A DNA stretch of 64,000 bases from Talpa occidentalis (Eukaryota > Chordata > Mammalia > Eulipotyphla > Talpidae): contig NW_023601754.1 in NCBI RefSeq assembly GCF_014898055.3, positions 53,189,013-53,253,012 of the forward strand, read 5' to 3'. Each line of letters starts with the position of its first letter. The stretch's first letter is position 1. The translations under genes were made by a program, and so were the position numbers. This document shows positions 44,317 through 54,768 of the stretch, piece by piece. The notes under the pieces are model-generated. The model was not told where the DNA came from, ran no database searches, and saw only the letters and a program-made list of their open reading frames with translations.

Positions 44317-47300
44317 GTGAGTGGCGGCGCCGGGTCCGCGGCGGCCTCGCGGGCCTGGTCGGGGGGCGCGCCCGGCCGCCCGGAGAGCTGGGGCGCGCGC
44401 GGGGCGGGGTTGCCCCTCATCCCCCTTGCTCTGCGCCCGCCCGGCCGGCCCCTCGGCCCGGCGCCACGTGCCCAGCTGCTGCTCCGGACCCGCCTCCCCG
44501 GGCCGGGGCCGCCGCAGCATCTGCTCGGCCTGGGGTCGCCTTCCTCCGGGGACGCCCCTCCGGGCGGGACAGGCCTGCGCCATCTGGGCGCTGCCCCTTT
44601 TTCTTGTTCCCTCGTCGGGGGACATACGGCAGCATTCATGCCGGGGTGATGAATGTGTCAGACGTCATCCCACCCGCTCCAGACCCCGTGGGGAGCGCCC
44701 AGGCCGGTGACGGCTGCTGTGAGTTGTTTTGTGGCTGTTCCCCGGTGCCCGGCCCTCTAGAGACGTGAATAGGTGTCAGTGAAGAAAGAACATTTAACAG
44801 TCCGTCGCTGACCTCTGTTTAGAGTTTGCTGTGAATCCGGCAGGGAGCTAAGTGCGGAACCCCGCTTATCTTAGACCTACTTGTAAGGCATTCTGCCTAT
44901 TCCACAGACGAGTGGAAGCGAGTGAAATTGGAGGTCACCCCCACCCCAGAGTCACACAAGCAGAGAGAGGGAGCTGTTCACTGGACCTGGGGAGGGGTCC
45001 CCAGCACACCCTTGGGGGACTGCAGGTTAAGGTGCGGATCCCACTGCTGAGTGTTCAGAGGCAGAGCCTAGACTCCGGCGGTGGCATTTCTCTTTACTGG
45101 ATCTGACATGTTCCAGAAAGTCCTGTCCGTATTGCAGTTTCTTTGGACACACTTGACCCGGTGGCACAGCTTCAACACTCAGAGCTATTGTTCGCCCCAC
45201 CCCGGGTGTGGACTAGGATCTCCGCTATCCGGGGCCTTACTTTAGGGGAGAGACTCTTGAATGTCATTGTAAAAGTTCTCCTGTTCTCTCCCATGTTGGA
45301 GAATCAGTCCTTGGAGAAGAGGAAAATGGGCTTCAACCGCGGCCCATGGTAGAGGAGACACAGGCAGGGCGGAGCTGGGGTGGGACTTGGGTCTCCTGTT
45401 CTGGAGTCAGGCTTGGCACTTCCTGGTGCCTGGGTGACATGGGGCAAAAAAGGCTTCCAGGCAGACACTCTTCCTCTGCTTGTTTGGTCAGGCTTGCGTC
45501 TTCTCCGTGACAGGTTTCATGGGGAAGGGTTTCAGGAAGGCTACGAGGAAGGCAGCAGTTTGGGTATAATTGAGGGAAGACAGCACGGCACGTTACATGG
45601 AGCTAAGATCGGATCTGAGGTAAGTGGGGCCCTCATTTCTAAACAAAGCCTTTTCATTTATTCTTGCTGGTCTACTAGTGACGTGCAGTGGGATGGCCCT
45701 GGAGCCTCGGGCCTCGTCCAGCGGAGTCGATGGATTAGGTAGGCTGCTGCTGGAGGAGGATTTCTAGCATCCTGACCGAGATAGATGGTGAGGCCGCAGG
45801 CTGGAGAATGAGAAAACAAGTTCTCCGTCACCTCAGTTAACATTGGGGTGTTTTGGCGTTGCTTCCCGTCTTAAGCCGGCTGAAGCCTCACCCAAGGAGT
45901 GGGTGCCCTGTGTCGTGGGAAACATTACACTTGCGTGAAACGCCATTACGCCTGCAGTTGTTCTCTGTCCTTCATCATACATTGGCCTCGCTTCTGATAG
46001 CTGGCCTCCCCTGGCAAGGCTGAGGCAGCTGTGCCGTGTTAGACGCCTGTGCTGCAGAGAGGAACGGCTGCAAAATGAAGGGGCTTAAGGCTACAGATGG
46101 GGGTCCCTTGTGCAGGCTCGGAGAGCCGAGAGGCCGCCTGGGCTCCCGACACCTGGGTGAGGAGCCAGGGAACAGGCCAGAAGCGGCATCTCGCCTGCCT
46201 GGCCCCCGCTGTCCTTCCCTGAGTTCTGGCTCCCCAGGCCGCCCTGATGTCGTCAGAGTGGATGAATGGCAGGGGGCGGGGGCATCTGGAAGATGGCTGC
46301 CCTGCTGAGGACTTGACTTCTTGCCTCCATGGCCTGATGCTCAGCGGATGCTTCCAGAACAGCAGGCGGGCACCGCTGCCCTCTGAGCGAGGTCCAGTGT
46401 AGCCTGCTGCTTGTCAGTGTCATCCCTGTTTTGTGTCCACAGATCGGGTGCTATCAAGGTTTTGCCTTCGCGTGGAGATGCCTCCTGCACGGCTGTGCCA
46501 CCGAGAAGGACAGGTAAAGTGTGGGGCGCCGTTCCTCCTCAGTCTGTGGCCCGGGTGCCGCATCTGTGAAATGGAGACTTGAGTGTGGTGGTGAGATGTG
46601 CAGGAGGGGTCAGCGGCGCCCGGCACCTGTGGGTGTCTGAGGCCAGCCAGCTGCCCCTGCTTCTGGGGGCCCCTCCTCCTGCCGCTGCCGGATGTATTAG
46701 AGCTCACTGAGCGCCTTGGGCTCCTGCTAGCAGGAGGTGCAGACGTCGTTTCTCTCTCCTTGTGTCTCCCCAAGCTCTGGTGGGAGGAGCACAGCAGCTT
46801 GGATGGCAGTGAGGCTCCGGGAGGGTGCCTCTGTCCAGCTTGAAGGTGGCGGCCTGCGGGGCACGGACGCCCTGGTGTATGGTTCGGAGCCTGGTTAAGC
46901 AGCCTCTGCTTGTGGTGCTGGTTCCTGCTGGTCGTGGCAGCCAGAGACTCCGGGGGTTGCGCCCAGCATCATGGTGCTGACAGCTTGGCCCGGGAGTGGC
47001 TGGGGAGACTGTGGCTCCTAGAGCAGGGCAGGGGCACCCCCATCCCTGGGACTCTTGAAGTTCTTGCGTTTCTGGAGCGAGGGCTGTCACTGACGTGCAC
47101 TCAGGATCAGGTGCGTCCTAGTCGCCTGCCTCGGTGCGCCCCGCTCCTCCGTCGGGCCGGGCAGTGGGGCACGGCGGGGTGGCTGCTGGTCGGGCCGGGG
47201 AGCGGCTGGCCGCCCAGGTGCGAGGGCAGCAGCCAGAGCCACGCTGGCTCTCTGGTCCCATCCACAGCAGGGCGAGGAGGCCCGTACTCGGGCCGCGCCC

Positions 47301-47984
47301 TCGGTTTCCCAGTCCCCGCGCCCCCGTCCGCTGCTGCCTGGGGCGGCCGACGCCCCTACACCAGGGCACTCCCGGCTGGGCCGAGGCCGGGCTGTGACTC
47401 CGCGCGCTTGGGGTGGTGCCGCCGCCGGGGCAGGCAGGAGCCCGGGACTCGGTGAATAAATAGGAGCAAGGGAGCCCCGTGTACTACTTTTGACACACCC
47501 GTGGCCGCCCTTCGTGCCCGGGTGCAGCCCGCTGCGCGCGGAGGACTGACCGGCTGTGTCTGCGTTCCAGCAAGAAGATGAAGGTCTTAGAGTCGCTGAT
47601 CGGGATGATTGAGAAGTTCCCTTACGATGACCCGACGTACGAGAAACTTCACGAGGACTTAGACCAGATCAGAGGGAAGTTTAAACAGGTGTGTCCAGAG
47701 GGCGCCCCTCCCCGGGGGCCGGGGCCCGGGCGCGGGGCCACACGGGGGCTCCAGCAGCGTCTCCGAGCGCGGGAGCGGGAGGCGGCCCGGGGAGCGGGGC
47801 TGGAAGCCGCTGGGCTCGGCGGCAGAGGCGACGACACGGGCCGCGCGGAGGTGTGTTCCGCTCTGCGAGTCGGTGAGCGAGAATTCAAACCCCGTCTTTT
47901 TCCTTCTGCCTTCAGCTTTGTTCTTTGCTAAACGTCCAGCCGGACTTTAAAGTGAGCGCGGGAGGCGCCGGGCTTTCGTTCTGA
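44267..47984 (+). CDS. LTO1: LTO1 (ORAOV1), ABCE1 maturation factor, five exons
   Basis: LTO1 pairs with YAE1 as the adaptor that brings the ribosome-recycling protein ABCE1 to the cytosolic iron-sulfur assembly machinery. It was also named oral cancer overexpressed 1. Joining 44267-44316, 45514-45619, 46443-46513, 47571-47688 and 47916-47984 gives 137 residues, the human length. Residues 18-60 form the deca-GX3 motif, with Gly at nearly every fourth position from FHGEGFQEGYEEGSSLG to IGCYQG. The C-terminal half carries the conserved KFPYDDPTYEKLHEDLDQIRGKFKQ helix and ends GLSF. All introns are GT-AG and phases are consistent. Start choice: ATG in GCCGCCATGG, an ideal Kozak context. The coding span is only 3.7 kb. 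It shows few replacements relative to human. Confidence 0.96.
45514..45619 (+). CDS. LTO1: LTO1 coding exon 2
   Basis: Acceptor CCGTGACAG, donor GTAAGT at 45620. Encodes most of the glycine-every-fourth-residue motif, starting FHGEGFQEGYEEG. Ends in phase 0. Confidence 0.96.
46443..46513 (+). CDS. LTO1: LTO1 coding exon 3
   Basis: 71 bases, acceptor TTGTGTCCACAG, donor GTAAAG at 46514. Encodes IGCYQGFAFAWRCLLHGCAT and EKD. Confidence 0.95.
47571..47688 (+). CDS. LTO1: LTO1 coding exon 4
   Basis: 118 bases, acceptor TGCGTTCCAG, donor GTGTGT at 47689. Encodes KKMKVLESLIGMIEKFPYDD and on to GKFKQ. Ends in phase 0. Confidence 0.95.
47916..47984 (+). CDS. LTO1: LTO1 coding exon 5
   Basis: Acceptor CTGCCTTCAG after a good pyrimidine tract. 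Encodes LCSLLNVQPDFKVSAGGAGL plus SF, then TGA at 47982-47984. Confidence 0.94.
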   Translation, partial: LCSLLNVQPDFKVSAGGAGLSF

Positions 47985-48745
47985 GGCTGCCGGGCGAACA
48001 AAGACCGCACGCCCAGGAGCAGGTGTCCGTGTGTCCCGCGCCCAGCTGCGAGCAAGGTGGACAAAGCGGCGCGTTCATGGCTCCCTGAGGAGGGTTCCGG
48101 TTGGCGGCGAAAGGCTGTTCCCCGCCGTGGCCGGCCCCGGGGCCTGGGTGCCCCCCGGGCCTCTCCTGCGGCCTGGCCACCCCCTGCCCGTGCGCGGTGC
48201 TTCTGGCTGTGCGGGCCCCAGCCAGGCCGCCTTCCTGAGCCCCTGCCGGGCCCCCTGGCGCCCCCTCCCGCGGCCCCAGGCAGCGCTGGTCACCCGCAGC
48301 CCCTGCTCCTGTCTGCGGAAGCACATCCGCGCGCGGTCGGCTAGTAAAGGGGCGCCACCCGCCTGCTCCAGCTTTAAAAGCCCCCTGGGCATCTAGAAAT
48401 GGGGCTCCCCTCGCACACGGGACTCCGAATCCCACCGGAGACGGGAGCCCTGACAGGTGGCCGTCTTTTCTTCCCGATTAGCTGCCGGCCCTGGCGCTGG
48501 CCGGGAGGAGAGGGGCGCTGGTCAGCGTCGGGGGCCCCACTTAGCCCGACTGCTCAGTGCGTGTGGCTGCCCGCTCTTCCCTCGTCCTGGGGCTCACTTG
48601 TGGGGTCCGTGGGTGCCTGTTGCCACAGAAAGCCTCAGCGGAGGGCCTGCGGTGTGGCTGTCTTTGTGGGTTTTGTGCTCTCAAATCCCCGGCTCCGATA
48701 ATGTTCTACTTGTGGCAATAAAGAGCGCCTTTCACAGCGGGAGGT
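47985..48745 (+). other. LTO1: LTO1 3' untranslated region
   Basis: About 0.75 kb of GC-rich sequence from the stop codon to just past the AATAAA at 48717. No other feature seen. Confidence 0.7.
48717..48722 (+). terminator. LTO1 polyadenylation signal
   Basis: Canonical AATAAA preceded by AATGTTCTACTTGTGGC and followed by GGGAGGTGTCTG. First canonical signal after the LTO1 stop codon. Confidence 0.75.
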
Positions 48746-51700
48746 GTCTGCGCCGCACGCTCGCGCCGGCCGGGCCTCCCTGCCCCTCCCTGCCAACCCA
48801 CTGCCTCGTCCGCGCTGCAGAACAGCTTGCGTGGGGGCAGGTCCCACAGACCCCGGCCCTCCTGTCTGCCTTGCTGGCGGGGGGTGAGCCCCAAGGCCCG
48901 CTGGGCTCACAAGCTCTTGGGGTCAGACCTTGTCCCTTTAGATTCACAGCTCTCAGGCGCCTTCCTGGGGGAGACGTGGTGTGTTCAGTCGGCTCCCGGC
49001 TCCCACAGACGCTCCCACAGACACCGCTTCTCCCATCCGGAGGCTGCGTCTGGGTCAGGGCAGGCAGGGGTCCTCCCGCAGCCCCTCCTGGGCTTGTCCT
49101 CGGGGCCACCCCTCTGTGCGTGTCTCTGTCCTGGTCCTCCTCTTAGAAGGACACGGTCTTGGCTCGGGGCCCCGTGACCTCACTTGACCTCCGTCATCTC
49201 CGTGAAGACCCCCCCAACCCCATCCGGATGGTGGGACACACGTCCCTGGGGGCGCGGGGGAGAAGACAGCTATCTCACATAACGAGGACGTGACTCCATT
49301 CATTTTCTGGAGCCTGAGTGATCGGGAGTGAGTGGGAGGATCAAACGGCCACCTGGACGGGGGCTCTGGGCCCACGGAGGCCGAGGAAGGCCTGGGCCCC
49401 AGAGGCCACGTCACTGCCCGCTTTGCCTTTGCTTTATGTCGCGTCCACCCGGCGGCGAGGACACTGAGGAGAGTTGGAGGAAGGGAGGGGAAGCCTCTGC
49501 GCCCGCGGCCGCCGGCCCGTCCTGACCTGGCCTCCGAGGGTGGCTGCCCCTGTATAGAGCGGGGCGGAGCCAGCACGGAGTTGGGGCTCACAGTGGGGCC
49601 TGAGTTGCCCGGGCCCCGAGCATCCTTAAGACAGTTGTCGGATGAAAACCTCCTGCGCGCCATGTGGGTAGCTCCCTGGCCGGGGATCGAACTCGTGCTG
49701 CAGTGTCTGGTGAGAGCTTCCTAGCGCTGAGATGTAACCCCTGTGCCCCCAGGGAGGCCCCTGCTCTATGGAATAATTATCCCCGTGGGAACGTAGCCCA
49801 GAGCCCCGCACCAGGGTGACCCTGCCCGCACTGCCGGAGGGTTTGCTGTAAGGTGGGGAGGAGCTGCACACCCCGCAGCAGCTCAGAGAGAGGCGCTAGC
49901 TGGGAGCGCGGGGCGGGCGGCCCTGCTGTGCTCGGGCCGTGGTGCAGACTAGGGCTCCCCCCACTAAACCGGCTGCTCTGAAAGCCTGTCGAGTGTCTTG
50001 TCGCTGCTGTCACTTGCTGATTAAAGTCGTGGCGCAGCCTCTGAGCGGCTCCAGGCACGGGGGCCTGCCGGGGGCTCCATGCCCTCTTCCCTGTCCTCCC
50101 CGTCCTGCGCAGCAGTGACAATGCCCCGGATGTGGGCCTCCAGCCTCTTGGCCAGAGCTGCCCGCCCACCCGCTATTGTCTGCTGGCCTGCAGTGTGGCC
50201 CAGGGCTGGGGCCCAGGGCAGGGGGCTCTGGGAGCGGATTAGGCCTCCAGGCTTCCCTGGTGTGCAGTCCTGATCAAAGGCATTCCTGGGATGACGGCTC
50301 CTGGGTGCTCCAGAGGCCAGCCCAGCTTGGGGGGGGGGGGGCCACACGCCTTGGGCAGCCTACACCACTGTAGCAGCAGCAGCGCTGCGGTTGGCAGCTG
50401 GTATGGGGCCAGACAAGTGGGCAGTGGGACCTCCAGGAGGCCGGGCGGGACAGGTCTGGGGGAAGTATGGGGCTGGGCTGCTGCCATGGACCCCAGGGGC
50501 CTGACTGCCACCCTCCCGAGTCTCCAGCCCAGCTCTGACTGGCCTCAGCACACGGGATGGGTCCTGAGCCCTGGAGCCCCTACACCCCGGTCGGGCAGGG
50601 CCACCCCTCTAGGTCAGAGCAGGTTGGGGCTCCCCAGCCCCCCAGAGAGCCCCCACTTCTCAGCAGTGATGGTGGCAGGCTGGGAATGGGCAGAGAGCCT
50701 CCGGCGTGGAGTGGAGGATGAAGGTGGCCTGGGGTGTCGTCCTGTCTCACGCAGGAGCTGTGGCTTCGGGAAGTCTGAGGCTCCTGGAGAGCCGGGAGGT
50801 CCCAGGACTTTGGGCATTGGCGCCCCAGGGGCATTTGGGCAGAGGGGCCATCGGGACGGGACACATTGGGAGGTGAGACCCTTGAGGTGAGACCCTCAGG
50901 ACGAGGACTGGCGGAAGGGGCTGCTGTCAGTCTCTCAAGGCCAGCCTCGGGCACAGGGGATGCGCATCCCTGGCAGCCCCGGAGGGACGCAGGCGCCCAC
51001 GCTGGCTTTCGTGACAGGGAGCTCAGATGCTCCTTATAATAGGGGCTTCCCAGGGGGAAAGACCAGGGGCCTCTGCCCTGCCCTGCGCATGGCCAGGGGC
51101 CAGACCCCTCTCACCTCACTGTCCACCTACAGCTCTGCTCTTCATCCGGGAAAAAGGAAACGCCCCAGTCAGTCCTGACCTGCTCCCCGCCCCTGCCCTC
51201 CACCTTCACTTGACTCCAGCAGCCCTTCCGGGGTCGAGGCTGCCCTGGCTCAGCCCTCACGGTGCACACGTGTCCTGGGGCCTGGACCCAGGTCCAGCCT
51301 TCAGGGGCCTCCTCTGGCCTCACTGCCCCCGGAACCCTGCCATGCAGGGGCAGCCTCCGGAGCACCCGCAATTCCTGGTGCCGCAGCACAGGCCGCCGCA
51401 GCCCCGCCACACCCACCTATCCTAGAGGGGCTGACACCTACGGAGAGCCCACAGCCCCCCGTGAGTGCTCCCGGGGATGGGGGGCTGCCCCTCCCCGGAG
51501 CAGGGCCCTGTATAGCACTCTTGAAGGTCAGCGAACTGACCTGGCAGGTACTGACCTTGACCTGGGACCCGGTGTCTGTGTAGCTCCCAAGCACGCACTG
51601 AATTCCCATACACGTTGGGGAGCCCCTGGCCCCACAGCTGTGAGCAAGGCCGCTGTCTCTTCCCAGCACGTCCCCACTGCCGCCTCCACCCAGGAGGATG

Positions 51701-52129
51701 AGGCCGGTCTCATGCATCGGAAGCCCAGGGGTGCCCAGTGGGCCTCTGGGTGCCAGGACAAGGCCCGAGTCCACTGACCTCAAGCCCAGGGTGTCCCGGG
51801 AACTGAGAACCACCAAGAGCAGCAGCAGTTTGCACCAGAAGCGGGTCGAGGAGGCAGAGAACGTGTCTGCAGATAAGCCGGGAGCGCCCTGTGCGAGTGG
51901 CGGGCAGCCATTGTCTTAGGTCGTGGGGGTGGGGGTGTGAACTGCTGCAGACACCCCAAACTCTTCTCAGGGGCCTCACCTGGGGGCCACACAGCCTCCC
52001 CTTCCCACTGGCAAGCCCAGGACTCCCTCCTGCTGGGGGAATGCCCTCCGGTCCTGGGACGTCCAGGGTCCTGAGGGGGAGGCCAGCTCAGCCCCAGCCA
52101 GTGAGACAAAAACACACAGGCCACACCCT
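48746..52129. other. LTO1-CCND1 convergent intergenic gap
   Basis: 3.4 kb between two 3' ends. It holds one SINE fragment (49640-49762) and a short poly-G run near 50331. I see no gene. Open frames are short and show no conserved-looking content. Confidence 0.65.
49640..49762 (-). repeat. tRNA-derived SINE fragment (minus, head half only)
   Basis: Plus-strand CATGTGGGTAGCTCCCTGGC, GGGGATCGAACTCG and CCCCCAGGGAGGCCCC match the head and B-box half of the SINE family in reverse complement. The A-rich tail half is missing. Confidence 0.75.
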
Positions 52130-52145
52130 GGGGGGTTTTACCAAT

Positions 52146-52151
52146 TTTATT
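52146..52151 (-). terminator. CCND1 distal polyadenylation signal
   Basis: TTTATT on the plus strand, AATAAA on the minus strand, in the context TCTAGAAATAAAATTGGT. This is the context I recall at the end of the human CCND1 mRNA. Confidence 0.88.
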
Positions 52152-53167
52152 TCTAGACTTTTCACGTTTGTCTTTTGTCTTCTGCTGGAAATGTGCCGAT
52201 TACATGTCTGTGCTGGGGACCGCGGCGGTGTACAACCAAGAACACACAGAACCAAGGCGCCCGCCGCCCGGAGACCTCCCCGCCGGCCCTGCGGCCCACC
52301 CAGCCGCCCGTCACGGACCAGCCAGCCCTCAGGGACCCCGTTTGGTTCAGACAGAGATGCCGCAGCCACGAGGGTTGAGGTAAACGGGAGGGCGCCGTGT
52401 CCCTGGCCGGCGGCGGTCTCCGGGCCCCGGGCAGGCGCGCGGGCTTTTGGTTGGGCTGCGCGCTGGGCGGGCACGCGGCACGGTCAGCGGCTTCATGAGA
52501 TCTGGAGTCTCTAACGAGCAGGACGCTGTCGTTGACAGGATGATGAGCAAACACTGGAACGTGACCGCAGGCTGGCGCGGCCGCCGCGGCGCTGTCCCAG
52601 AGGCCGCCCCTCGACGCGTCCCCAGCGCGGCCGGGCACGCCGCAGGGCACGCAGAGGGCGCCGCGTCTGGGTCTGCCTGAGGCGGAGGCGACCGCCCGCC
52701 GGTCGACACATGCTAGTGAAGCGTGAGGTATTGTGGAACAGGAACCTTTTTGGAATAGAGCAGTAATCACATGAAGTCAAAATCGAGCACATAAAAAAAA
52801 AAAAACAACTACAAAACAAGGGCATCCATCATACAATTCTCTACAAGAAAATAAAAACGAGAACATGGCAGTAAATGACATTGTATAAAACCAAACTGAT
52901 CCTCCAATAGCAGCAAAACAATGTGAAAGACAGAGAAGCCACGCGAGTCTGTTCCCCGCGAGTCCCGGCAGCAGCCGGCCGCCCCCCTCCCACGCGCCGC
53001 TCCGCGCAACGGAAGGTCCATGGGTGGCCACGGCGCGCACACGTGTGTCCCGGTGGCCGACACCGTAGAGGGGGACGAGGCCGTGTTGGCACTGGACTTG
53101 CTTCAGGGACCCCCGTTATCCTTCTGAGGACGGAGTCGCTTTGGGACACACCCAACAGGCCGCGCGC

Positions 53168-53215
53168 ACGTGTGTGTATGTGTGTGTGTGTGTGTGTGTG
53201 TGCGTGTGTACGCGC
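53168..53215. repeat. TG/CA microsatellite in the CCND1 3'UTR
   Basis: An imperfect (TG)n run on the plus strand, so (CA)n in the CCND1 mRNA. Pure dinucleotide tracts bind hnRNP L-type proteins. The length is probably polymorphic. Confidence 0.85.
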
Positions 53216-54603
53216 GCCCTTGGGATTTTTTTCCTCCTACAAAGGACCTAACTTTTTTTTTGTCAGCTGAATCAAACCTGAACATCCTAGGCAGAAAGGG
53301 GGGTGTGTGTGTGAGTCAAGGGGAGATTGCATTACTTTATAAATCATACTGGCCTTACGAGCATCCTCTGCAATAAATATTCTTTTTTGCCTTACCTATA
53401 AATTATATATTTTAGTGTTTAAAAACCTTCCGCTTGCAAAACCTCTAAAGAAAAGCCTGAAACTACGCCTTCTCTGGGAGACCCTCTCGGGGCCCGACCT
53501 TCAACCTTCCAACGCCAGCCGGCACCAAAGGAATCCTGCACGTCAACTTGTCTGCGAACAGGGCGGGAGCCGCCACCCTGGCCGCGGGGGCGGCCCTTTT
53601 CTTCCGGACCGTCCACACAGCCTTCAGGCCCCCCTGCGGCCGCCGCCGCGTCCCCACCGTTCCTCAACCATCCCAGCACTGCTCCCCTACACACACAACA
53701 TAGACAGAGGCCGCCTCTCCCCACGGACCGAAAGTGCTTTGCAATGGAATGCTTCCAGAATACCGGACGGAAAAGACACAAGAGGAGCTGTGGATTGCAC
53801 AGACGGGGCGGCTGCAGTCTGGGGGTGAAACCAGGGAGCTACAAAAATAGGGAGATTACAAAAATAGAATATATCACGTCGCCCGGGCAGTTTCTCCAGG
53901 GAGCGGTGTGTCCTGGGCGCCGGCGAGGCGGCTAAGCCCCCCGGATGCTCGGCTGGGGGACGCCCCGCAAACCACTCAGCTGGGGGTGCATGGCAGGAGG
54001 GGGCAGCCAGCTCGGGCGCCCAGCCCCACGCCGCCCTCGGCCACGGCGGCCTTCGCCAGGGCCCGTGCCACACGCCACCTACGTGCTAACCTCCACGCAC
54101 AGACATATAAAGTGACTATTTGCACGAGCAAGCGGGGGACAGACAGACGCCGAAACCGCCTTAAAGCTGCGCTCCCTGCGGCGCTCGAGAACCGTCTTTT
54201 CTTTACCTAAACCCTCTACTTTAAACGTGGTTTCACTTTTTTTTCTATTTTTTCAAAACATGTTTTTATACTTTTTTTGTTTGTTTTAGACACAGAAAGA
54301 ATCAAACCTAATCCTCCCCTGGAGCACGGACCCCCGCCGCCGCGAGAGCTGGTTCCGCGGGAACCCCTCTACTCTGCAGCGCCTCCCGCCTCCCCCCACC
54401 CGCCCCACCCCGCTCAGGGTTATGCAAACACTATCCTTTCTCGCTCTCTCTTAAGAGTTTTTCAGGTACTTTTTTTTTTTGCTTAAGTCAGAGACAGAAG
54501 GGAGGAAGAGCAAAGGAAACGACAGCAGGAGGGCGCGACCCCTCCCGGGCGACAGGTCCCGGAGGGGCCAGCAGAGCACCGGCCGGCCCCCCCCCACGGC
54601 CCC

Positions 54604-54768
54604 TCAAATGTTCACGTCCCGCACGTCGGTGGGCGTGCAGGCCAGGTCCAGCTCCTCCTCCTCCTCCGCCTCCTCCTCGGCCGCCTTGGGGTCCAGGTTC
54701 TGCTGGGCCTGGCGCAGGCTGGCCTCCAGCAGGGCTTCGATCTGCTCCTGGCAGGCGCGGAGGCAGTC
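54604..54768 (-). CDS. CCND1: CCND1 coding exon 5
   Basis: Acceptor CCGCAG (plus-strand CTGCGG at 54769-54774), stop TGA at 54606-54604. Encodes [20 protein letters not shown], then the Glu-rich run and the Thr286 degron. Confidence 0.97.
   Translation of the reverse strand, partial: DCLRACQEQIEALLEASLRQAQQNLDPKAAEEEAEEEEELDLACTPTDVRDVNI

Larger units (their letters stand above)
43850..44450. promoter_or_regulatory. LTO1 CpG-island promoter
   Basis: TATA-less CpG island around exon 1, typical of a housekeeping gene. It contains an RFX-like X-box at 43955 and an ETS site at 44147. The main start site is probably between about 44100 and 44250. Confidence 0.75.
52130..54603 (-). other. CCND1: CCND1 3' untranslated region
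   Basis: About 2.5 kb, read from 54603 down. Blocks such as TGTGATTACTGCTCTATTCC-AAAAAGGTTCCTGTTCCACAATACCTC (near 52770-52725) and the last 60 bases (CCAGCAGAAGACAAAAGAC, GTCTAGAAATAAAATTGGTA) match the human 3'UTR as I recall it. It contains a TG microsatellite at 53168-53215. It is shorter than the roughly 3.2 kb of human, because the stretch around 52690-52540 is GC-rich here where human has AT-rich sequence. Confidence 0.85.
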
